Assembly (NCBI GenBank): GCA_034096865.1
Contig: JAWQFJ010006382.1
Location: 1 to 12,922, forward strand
DNA from: Theodoxus fluviatilis
Taxonomy: Eukaryota > Mollusca > Gastropoda > Cycloneritida > Neritidae
DNA length: 12,922 nt
Reading direction: 5' to 3'
The translations under genes were made by a program, and so were the position numbers. Each line of letters starts with the position of its first letter. Position 1 is the first letter of the stretch. Under the pieces are notes generated by a model, which made no database searches, was not told the DNA's origin, and worked only from the letters and a program-made list of their open reading frames with translations. Positions 7,412 through 12,922 of the stretch are shown here, piece by piece.

Positions 7412-7428
7412 AACAATCTGAAGCACTG
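7412..7428 (-). repeat. Right 17-bp terminal inverted repeat (hAT-like)
   Basis: AACAATCTGAAGCACTG, reverse complement of 5952-5968, followed directly by GAGGTG (7429-7434). Confidence 0.8.
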
Positions 7429-8253
7429 GAGGTGTATGTGTGTTTCATTAGTCCTGTTTTGTCTTGCTGACTTGAACTATTTTCATTTAAAAATCAAACT
7501 GCTAAAGTGCAGGGCATTAAGTCCCGCCACATTTGGATTGACTCTCAGGGACTTGGCCTTTCTCATTCAGGACTAATAAAAGGTCGGTAACTTTGAACTA
7601 TCAGTGCTGAAGTATGGGCCTCATCAAATTTATCATCATGAGCAAACTTCAGTGAATTTTCTTGTGGAGGAATGTAAATCATCACACTGACAGTAAAAGC
7701 AACATTTCCTCTTCAATTTTGGGCAGCAATTTCTCTGCAAAGTAGTATGCAATATAAGAAGATGGGGAGAGCAGGGCATTTTCACCCCTTTTTTCATTTG
7801 TGAAACTTCCTGCTGTATAAAAAGATACATCAACCAGGGATGAAAAGAGCGAATGGAAAAAAAAAGAGGAAACTTGGCCGGGGTCCAGGGGCCGCCTAGG
7901 CCCCGGATGGGGTGCAGGGGCAACGCCCAGTTGGGGGGATTAGGGGGGCAACGCCCCCCGCCGAAACTTTTTAATGCTATCTACGTGCTGAGAAGGCATT
8001 TCCCAGCAATTCAAGTACAAATGTAGACAAGAGCAAATGTCAAAATCTGCTTATGAAAGGTGCTGAAAACTACAATTTATATTCTAAACTTTCATACATT
8101 ACTTCCTACATGACAAAATCAGCTGTCTGAATATTGGTTATAAAACAAAATCTCTCGTGAAAAGTGCACCAGGAAGTTTTTTTAACAACTAGTACAGTAC
8201 AAACACTTGTCAACATCATGCCAAAAATTTGAAGTTGTGTTACCTCCGCATCA
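7429..8253. other. Unassigned spacer between two transposons
   Basis: Apart from the G-rich block at 7878-7966, this ~825-bp stretch has no recognisable gene. A minus-strand open stretch at 7636-7923 covers the G-rich block and shows no domain I know. The segment may hold the 3' part of the Mutator-like element, but I found no matching terminal repeat. Confidence 0.5.
7878..7966 (+). repeat. G-rich hairpin-forming imperfect tandem repeats
   Basis: Repeated GGGGTSCAGGGGC-like units, with self-complementary pieces GGGGCCGCCTAGGCCCC and GGGGGGCAACGCCCCCC. The second is a perfect 6-bp stem with a CAACG loop. There are many runs of three or more G, so hairpins or G-quadruplexes are possible. Confidence 0.7.
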
Positions 8254-8259
8254 TTTATT
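8254..8259 (-). terminator. AATAAA overlapping the stop codon of the Mutator-like frame
   Basis: The minus strand reads ATATGAATAAATG: TGA stop and AATAAA share bases. It could act as a premature polyadenylation signal or be chance. Confidence 0.3.
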
Positions 8260-8822
8260 CATATCACTTCTGAAACTTGACATCTCACAAAGTCTACAAC
8301 AAGTCCACTGTAGATCTCGATGACAGCAGCAATGCCACTGTGAGATGTTCGGCCACGCTTGTGCCAGCTCCCATCGAACGAAACTGCAATATCTAGACGT
8401 CCTTCTGGAGTTGGCTGACTAATTTTCAACTGCAAGTACATCAGTCGAACCTGTTCAGCTGCCTCCTGAAGGTGCCTATCAGCAGCAGGATGAACTCCTG
8501 AATGCAGCGTCTTCTGGTAGAGCTGCCATGTCTTCAGATGCATGGGTGGGGGCATGTTCATGAGAGCGAAAAATCGTCTCAGTTGGGTGAACCCAATCCC
8601 AATGGAGGTGGCAGCAACGACGAGACGACGGTTGATGTCATAGCCATTGTGCAGAGTACCTGTCTTTGGTGAGGTCCTGACCGCCGTAATGGTGTTCCCA
8701 CATGCTGAGCAGAACACTTTCAGCTTGCTCGCTGATCCAAACATCGCCGACTGATTTTTGGGCACTGTTAACGGCTGGTCACAATCACGGCAGCGGAACA
8801 CGGAGACGAGCTTGTTCATCAT
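8259..8822 (-). pseudogene. Longest open part: zinc ribbon and first DDE aspartate of a Mutator-like transposase
   Basis: 187 codons without interruption. Residues 11-41 hold C-x2-C...C-x2-C (CRDC and CSAC), a zinc-ribbon-like pair. DINRRLVVAATSIGIGF and RRFFALMNMPPPM follow; this 'G.G...L..F....+MPPP' block is typical of the metazoan Mutator-like family often found beside YqaJ-type nuclease genes. Residues 144-157 read DIAVSFDGSWHKRG, the conserved strand with the first catalytic Asp (Asp150). The frame stops at VRCQVSEVI, well before the remaining catalytic residues. A GTGAGA donor-like sequence inside DFVRC leaves room for an exon end rather than a true stop. The ATG at 8822 is unlikely to be the natural start, because family-like sequence continues upstream in another frame. 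Confidence 0.82.
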
Positions 8823-9369
8823 GCTTATGCTGACGATCGATCACGATCTCGTCATCACCTACTGGCTCTCTTGTCTCGCTCTCGAAACGACGAAGTTTCT
8901 TGGCACTGGTAGGGACAGATTCTGACGATGAGGAGGCGATTGCTTTTGCAACATCAGCTGCGCCAGAAGCAGATACGGTAAACGTGAGAGCGGAGGTTGC
9001 CGAATCACTACTATAGCGAGAGGTGCATCTTCGGTCGAAGTAGAACTAGAAGCAAGCGCTGTCGATTCTCGAGCTCCGGAGTCAGGACATAAGTCGGTTT
9101 CCACTCCATGTCTTCGTTTCTGAGCGATGAGGATGCGAGCAACCTCGAAACAGCTGCGCCCTGGAGACGTAGTTTCGATCAACTCAAGAGTGGTAGCTGC
9201 TGAATCGCCGCTCGCACGTGGTGCTGTGTCGATCGAAACAGAAGCGATCACTGTCGAATTCTCCGCTCCGGAGACTGTTGACAAGTCTCCCGTTGTCTTC
9301 CTTTTTTTCTTCTGCTTTTCCCCAAATTTTATGCAGCGTAGCAAACTTCTTTGCATCCCTCCTCGGCAT
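8259..9369 (-). pseudogene. Mutator-like transposase gene, frameshifted and truncated
   Basis: A gene can be followed leftward from ATG at 9369 (peptide MPRRDAKKFATLHK), but the frame changes three times. The first change is at an A7 run (plus-strand T7 at 9302-9308). The second is near 9005-9025, where the serine-rich linker passes from EDAPLA to SDSATSAL. The third is at the GATCGATC stretch 8834-8842, where EIVID is followed in another frame by SMMNKLVSV. A 4-base duplication there would explain the last shift. The linker contains two related units (SGAENSTVIAS and SGARESTALAS). The C-terminal part carries the zinc ribbon and first catalytic segment described in the next entry. In total it covers only the N-terminal part of the family's usual length. 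Confidence 0.75.
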
Positions 9370-9425
9370 TCTTGCACTTGGTTGATTGATACTAAAGACG
9401 CCGTGCGTTCCTTATGTCGAAAAGA

Positions 9426-9605
9426 GCCGAAGCTAGTTTCGGCTGTTTCCGTTCATCAATTCGGCCATGATCACGCGATGCACACGGGTTAAGCGACCAA
9501 TCAGAGCAAAGGATAGACAGAGGCTTCTCTTTTGAAGCGTTTCATTGGTTCAGACTAGTTTCCGATTTCTGCTTCGTGTGCTTTTAAGCAGATTTGCATG
9601 ATTGG
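9426..9605 (-). promoter_or_regulatory. CCAAT boxes and octamer upstream of the Mutator-like gene
   Basis: Upstream of the ATG at 9369 lie three CCAAT/ATTGG sites (9497-9501, 9544-9548 and 9601-9605). An exact octamer, ATGCAAAT on the minus strand (9592-9599), adjoins the last of them. AGCCGAA (9426-9432) and TTCGGCT (9439-9445) form a 7-bp stem. The octamer with CCAAT is a known strong promoter combination (histone and snRNA genes). Activity here is inferred. Confidence 0.4.
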
Positions 9606-9653
9606 CCGAGGCTTCAAAATGGCTACCCATCAGCCGGTGCGGTTCAACCTAAA

Positions 9654-9673
9654 CCCCCCCCCCAAAAAAAAAA
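9654..9673 (+). repeat. C10A10 homopolymer junction
   Basis: Ten C followed by ten A with no interruption. Length is likely to vary and to be error-prone in assembly. Confidence 0.9.
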
Positions 9674-9695
9674 TTTCTCAACGGATTTACACGAA

Positions 9696-9758
9696 TCTCG
9701 AGAGTGACCAAATTGGTCATCAAATCCGAGGAAATCCTCGGATCCGCGGAAAATTTTC
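9696..9758 (+). repeat. Chain of abutting palindromes
   Basis: In order: TCTCGAGA (9696-9703), TGACCAAATTGGTCA (9705-9719), ATCCGAGG-AAAT-CCTCGGAT (9724-9743), GGATCC (9740-9745), TCCGCGGA (9743-9750) and GAAAATTTTC (9749-9758). It ends at the base before the third AAGGTCA-rich repeat copy begins. It may be the end of an unidentified element. Confidence 0.85.
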
Positions 9759-10150
9759 ACCTTGACCTTCAGGTGACCTTCAAGGTCAAGGTCAAACAAC
9801 TAAACCTACCAATGACATCATACACAAAGAAATGCTTTACACATTTTTCCTACCAAAATACATGTGACCTTGACCCAAGGTCAAGGTCATCCAAGGTCAT
9901 GCAACACAAAGACTGTTAATTCAAGACATAGGAAGCACAATGGTGCTTATTGGCACTTTCTACCATGAGATATAGTCACTTTTAGTGGTTCACTACCCCA
10001 TTTTGGTCACATTTCATAAGGGTCAAAGTGACCTTGACCTTGATGATATGTGACCAAATGTGTCTCATGATGAAAGTATAACATGTGCCCCACATAATTA
10101 TTAAGTTTGAAACAGTTATCTTCCATAGTTCAGGGTCAAGGTCACATTCA
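9759..10150 (+). repeat. AAGGTCA-rich repeat, copy 3, left part (5' end missing)
   Basis: Collinear with copy 2 from the ACCTTGACCTTCAGG stretch to CAGGGTCAAGGTCAC, nearly identical to it over about 390 bp. The first ~50 bp (mini-hairpin and GACTCACATGC end) are absent. Homology stops at about 10150; the rest of the unit resumes at 11944. Confidence 0.9.
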
Positions 10151-11943
10151 ATACTCGAGACCTGGTTACCCCAAATTTGCTCTTCTGCGTCTTCACTGTT
10201 CTGTTTATCTTCTGCGGATTTTGTTAAAACTTGGCGTATTTTTTTGCGCGGGTATTGTTGTGGTTCGCTGTTACGACTGACATCTTGCAAAATGGCTGAG
10301 TGCTTTGGTTTTGGCACAATGATAACTCCGCAGTCAGTCAACGACACAGTCCTTAAATAATTTGAAGTTGCATGAAGTGAAGAGTTAATGCCCCTTAGAC
10401 ACACACACCTTCGATCTGCCTTATGGTGGCCGCCACCCCGCCTGACGTACTGACAAAGACCATAGTGTATATAGGATCTTTGGTACTGACTGTGCCTGTC
10501 CGGGTGGAGATTCTACACACCGACATGTAACTAACGTATATCACTGTCATGTTCGGCGAATACTAGAGCATCACTCGTGTTTACAACACAGTAGGCCTAT
10601 TCAACGTATCTCAATCGGCTTAAACAATCAAAATCGCAATTCAACTCGCAAGATTAATCTTCTCTGTCAGAACGGCTTGATGTCCCTACGAAACGCATTC
10701 AAGTCAAAGTTTGTTAGGTGTCACTGCGCAGCTGATGTCCGAAGGCTAAATGGAACGCTAGCACAGGGTTCTGTCTAAAGAGTTCTGGGAGCTACAGTGA
10801 AGCAGCCGTCGTGCTGTAGTATAACGCGTAATAGAATAAACACGAAAATGTGGAAGCGAGATCACATTGTGAACACGTGCGTGCTGTCCACTGGCCCTAG
10901 GCCTGTGGAATCTCGCAGTCACTCTCCCGCAGTCTCTCCCGCCTGGATGAGGCAATCACACAGAAGGCTTTGTTTTACTCTAATACCGTACATGATTTCT
11001 TTTTGTCACGGTTTTGTGTCAAATCATCAGCGTCGCTAGGGCCCTGGATGTTGATAGTGTTCGGCAGGACCCTACGGTGTTTCCACAGTTGTAGAGATCC
11101 AATGCGTGGATGGGAGTTGATTATGTTGATATAGTTCCACCACTGCAGATTGGGTATTATAAACCGTTACGGAGGATACCGACTAGGCTAACCTACAAGA
11201 ATAAAAAATTGGCGTGAGCGCGTACCGCGACGGCTTAGCGGGATTCTCTCAAGTAAAATGTGCTTTACCGTAAGATGCCTCCGGTAACTTCAAGTGATTC
11301 AAGCCTATGATTTTGCAGTACAGTGGGCAGGTTGATAAAACAACAAAATACGCACGACGACACACACACACAGCCTTTAAAGCATCTAGCATATGAGTTA
11401 GGAGAGATGAGAGAGAGAGAGAGATATAGAGGCAGTCAGATAGAGCACGAGAGAGAGAGAGAGATATATAGGAGTAGAGAGTAGGAGAATGAAGACAGAC
11501 GACAGACAGACAGTATACGACAGACAGGCAGGCAGGCAGACAGATAGGAGAGAGAGGAGAGAGGAGAGAGAAGAGATAGAGAGAGAGACTGAGTAGAGAG
11601 CCACCGCAAACTTCAACGGAAACAGGGCCTGTATCCAGAATGGCGGAGTTATTTTAACCCCGATTTATCCTCTACCTAAAGTCAGACATCAAGAGGGATT
11701 CCAACTGTCCTGTTTATTGTCCCGCTCCTCCCTTGGCTGGAACCACCGGTCTGGATATGGGGCCCCGCGTGTGCCAGACGTGGTACTTTTATTCCACGCG
11801 CGAAATTGCACATTTAGGAAGTAGCGCAAAAGCTGCATTTTTGTGCCGCGTATTTTTTTTCAGAGGGCATGCGTAATTTTTTCGTATTCCATTTTTCTTG
11901 CGTATTAATACTCACAATGGTTACGGGTACCCAGGGTCTTACA
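10151..11943. mobile_element. Insertion interrupting repeat copy 3, identity unknown
   Basis: About 1.8 kb lies exactly between the two halves of one repeat copy. Near its ends, AGACCTGGTTACCC (10158-10171) resembles the inverted AGACCCTGGGTACCCG (complement of 11924-11939), suggesting imperfect terminal inverted repeats. Inside I see no convincing gene: short open stretches on both strands at 10085-10404 and 10758-11039 have no known domain. Poly-T blocks after GCGTA occur near both ends (about 10233 and 11850), and a purine-rich microsatellite lies at 11402-11592. CTACAG (10791-10796) and CTGTAG (10813-10818) form a small stem. Confidence 0.55.
11402..11592 (+). repeat. Compound (GA)n / (CAGA)n / (GGCA)n microsatellite
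   Basis: Long GAGA runs alternate with GACAGACAGACAG and GGCAGGCAGGCAG, nearly all purine on the plus strand apart from the C of the tetramers. The open frame through its complement is a by-product. Confidence 0.9.
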
Positions 11944-12210
11944 TAGTATACAACTCCAAGACTTTGAAGCGCTCCTGTGAACCTTGGACCTTGAAGCACA
12001 GGTCCCTGTGACCTTGACCTTGAAGAAGGTCAAGTCACTATGTATGTTTTCTGAGGCCTTGTCATCATACACCATCATGCCACATTTGGTGTGATAGACT
12101 AATAGTCTCCGAGAAAAATCAAACTTTTAGTTTTTTTACGCCCGGACGGACGGTCGGACGGACCGACACGGTCTGAGTACATAGACTCACTTTGCTTCGC
12201 ATGTGAGTCA
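11944..12210 (+). repeat. AAGGTCA-rich repeat, copy 3, right part
   Basis: Starts at the ATAGTATACAACTCC stretch, matching copy 2 at about 5505-5520, and runs through ATAGTCTCCGAGAAAAATC, a CGGACGGA tract and GCATGTGAGTC (12199-12209) to the shared end. Relative to copy 2 about 130 bp are missing inside (after CTCCTGTGAACCTTGGACC), and single-base changes are more frequent than in the left part. Confidence 0.88.
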
Positions 12211-12406
12211 AACAAATGGTTAAGGTGAAACTAGTCCTAGTCTTAACTTAATCTCTGTACTTAGTTTTGCCAGCTTTAGATCCACACACACAGATCTTTC
12301 CCCCCCCTCCCCGGCCCGACCCATAACCTTTATCAGCGTTGCATCTAGGAGGGCACGAAAGTAAACAGGGCAATGCGGTGGAGCGTGAATCGCAGCACGG
12401 TGGTGA
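12211..12406. other. Spacer, nothing recognised
   Basis: Follows the right half of repeat copy 3. It contains ACTAGTCCTAGT, a short (CA)n and a C-rich run (12300-12315). No gene-like content is seen. Confidence 0.5.
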
Positions 12407-12580
12407 CGCCAGTGGAACGTGCTAAGAGAGGGTTCTGATTCTGACGATGATGCTTTGTATGAGATAGTTACTGATGTAGATGATCCCTTTCATGATGATG
12501 ATGATAGTGGGTGTTTTCCTCTCACTAATCATAGGTATCAGAGCGAGATGATAGCGAAGCTGTCATGCTGGCTGAACTAG
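12407..12580 (+). CDS. Possible acidic terminal exon, unknown gene
   Basis: A 57-codon open frame ends in TAG at 12578-12580. It includes GSDSDDDALYEIVTDVDD and FHDDDDSGCFPLTNH, a strongly acidic, non-simple sequence, and AATAAA follows 62 nt after the stop. It has no ATG near its start, so it would have to be a spliced 3' exon, but the upstream acceptor is not clear. Acidic segments like this occur at the start of some transposases (for example piggyBac-type), which I cannot confirm. It could equally be chance. Confidence 0.25.
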   Translation, partial: RQWNVLREGSDSDDDALYEIVTDVDDPFHDDDDSGCFPLTNHRYQSEMIAKLSCWLN

Positions 12581-12801
12581 ACCAAACCTCACCATCTCGG
12601 TAGTTCATTGGTAGGTTTCATATTGGATTGTAACTCGACTAAATAAAACCAATCAACACAAAATTTCTCCGTTGTTTTTTTGTGCATTTTTTGAAGTTCA
12701 CTTTTTTTATAAGCTGCTATGACCAGAAACAGAGCAGTGGGCACTCTGAGAGAAGAGAGAGCTGAGTGACAGACCTATTTTTTTTTCAAAATATTGGCTC
12801 T
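12581..12801. other. AT-rich spacer or intron sequence
   Basis: T-rich stretches (12674-12710 and a T9 run at about 12779-12787) lie between the two candidate exons. No other gene-like content is seen. Confidence 0.45.
12642..12647 (+). terminator. Polyadenylation signal candidate
   Basis: AATAAA 62 nt downstream of the stop of the acidic frame; a T-rich tract follows at about 12674-12710. Confidence 0.3.
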
Positions 12802-12807
12802 ACTTAC

Positions 12808-12922
12808 TGGTCATTGGGGCAACGTGTAGTGTTTTCTGAGGCTTGACAAAGTGCAGCACGTCTGGCCAGTTCGCTGGCAAAGAAGACGCTTTTCTAGCCA
12901 TATCCAAGTTCAGCTTTGTAGC
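12808..12922 (-). CDS. Possible coding exon at the right edge, unknown gene
   Basis: On the minus strand the frame is open from the window edge (12922) for 38 codons plus one base, to a near-ideal donor: CCA followed by GTAAGTAG (GT at 12807-12806). The peptide includes DMARKASSLPANWPDVLHF, VKPQKTL and HVAPM, with an internal Met (codon at about 12901) that could be a start. The other two frames contain early stops. Composition is protein-like, and the T/A-rich sequence past the donor fits an intron. I do not recognise the protein. The exon may extend beyond the window. Confidence 0.35.

Larger units (their letters stand above)
5952..7428 (-). mobile_element. hAT-like DNA transposon, internally deleted
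   Basis: CAGTGCTTCAGATTGTT (5952-5968) is exactly the reverse complement of AACAATCTGAAGCACTG (7412-7428). GAGGTG abuts both outer ends (5946-5951 and 7429-7434), fitting a 6-bp target duplication. CAGTG...CACTG ends are the hallmark of the hAT superfamily; most hATs make 8-bp duplications, though some groups are described with 5-6 bp. ATGGGTCA occurs three times near the left end (5989-5996 inverted, 6011-6018 and 6031-6038), like subterminal transposase sites. A plausible first exon reads leftward from 7111. At 1477 bp the unit is too short for a full hAT transposase, and no dimerisation domain is visible. Confidence 0.75.

Noticed and set aside
7636..7923. 95-codon minus-strand frame with a Cys-rich part
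   Set aside because: It crosses the G-rich hairpin repeats, has no recognised domain and no splice or promoter context. I could not link it to the Mutator-like gene.
9127..9492. 121-codon plus-strand frame
   Set aside because: It lies antisense to the N-terminal part of the Mutator-like gene and its upstream region; the minus strand gives family-like sequence.
9654..9673. C10A10 as a retrotransposon poly-A tail
   Set aside because: No retroposed body is recognisable on either side, and the adjacent C run argues for a simple repeat.
9982..10404. 140-codon minus-strand frame
   Set aside because: Its second half translates the AAGGTCA-rich repeat; the first half lies in the insertion and has no known domain. 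The frame crosses the repeat/insertion junction, so it is accidental.
11398..11616. Minus-strand frame rich in Ser and Leu
   Set aside because: It is the complement of the GA/CAGA microsatellite.
1..12922. tRNA or rRNA genes
   Set aside because: I looked for tRNA B-box (GGTTCGANTCC) and conserved rRNA stretches on both strands and saw none; partial hits such as GGTTCGC near 7160 and 10262 lack cloverleaf context.

Overview
The window looks like metazoan (animal) nuclear DNA. It has spliceable genes with GT-AG introns, AATAAA signals, decayed LINE and DNA transposons, microsatellites, and no bacterial-style operons or ribosome binding sites. The AAGGTCA-rich interspersed repeat that ends in a (CGGA)n tract is of a kind I associate with molluscs, and the transposon-encoded proteins resemble families I recall as abundant in mollusc genomes. 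A mollusc, possibly a gastropod, is therefore my best guess; it is an inference and not proven. No complete single-copy host gene is visible. At least three quarters of the window is mobile DNA, much of it nested or adjoining.

Layout. 1-1770: minus-strand remnant of a non-LTR retrotransposon (EN-RT linker, reverse transcriptase, C-terminal part), broken by frameshifts and stops and running off the left edge. 1985-2840 and 5062-5904: two near-complete copies of an ~850-bp repeat packed with direct and inverted TGACCTTGA/TCAAGGTCA motifs, with a terminal inverted GACTCACATGC. A third copy is split into 9759-10150 and 11944-12210. 3305-4951: a transposon with ~130-bp inverted termini built from 20-bp dyads and flanked by TATA. 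It carries a two-exon, uninterrupted gene related to the Ginger/KRBA2-like integrase family, from which the integrase catalytic core has been removed in frame.

5952-7428: a second DNA transposon with hAT-like 17-bp termini and a GAGGTG flanking duplication, holding the first exon of a minus-strand gene. 8259-9369: minus-strand Mutator-like transposase pseudogene (zinc ribbon and first catalytic Asp segment), with three frame changes and a CCAAT/octamer promoter-like region upstream. 9696-9758: a chain of six abutting palindromes that ends where the third repeat copy begins. 10151-11943: an insertion that interrupts that copy. The right end (12407-12922) holds two possible exons of unknown genes, one on each strand.

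How the parts relate. The DNA transposons here are non-autonomous or dead: the Ginger-like one lacks its catalytic core, the hAT-like one keeps only a first exon, and the Mutator-like one is frameshifted and truncated. The points most worth follow-up are the catalytically gutted but intact Ginger-like gene and the dispersed arrays of orphan-nuclear-receptor-type binding sites.
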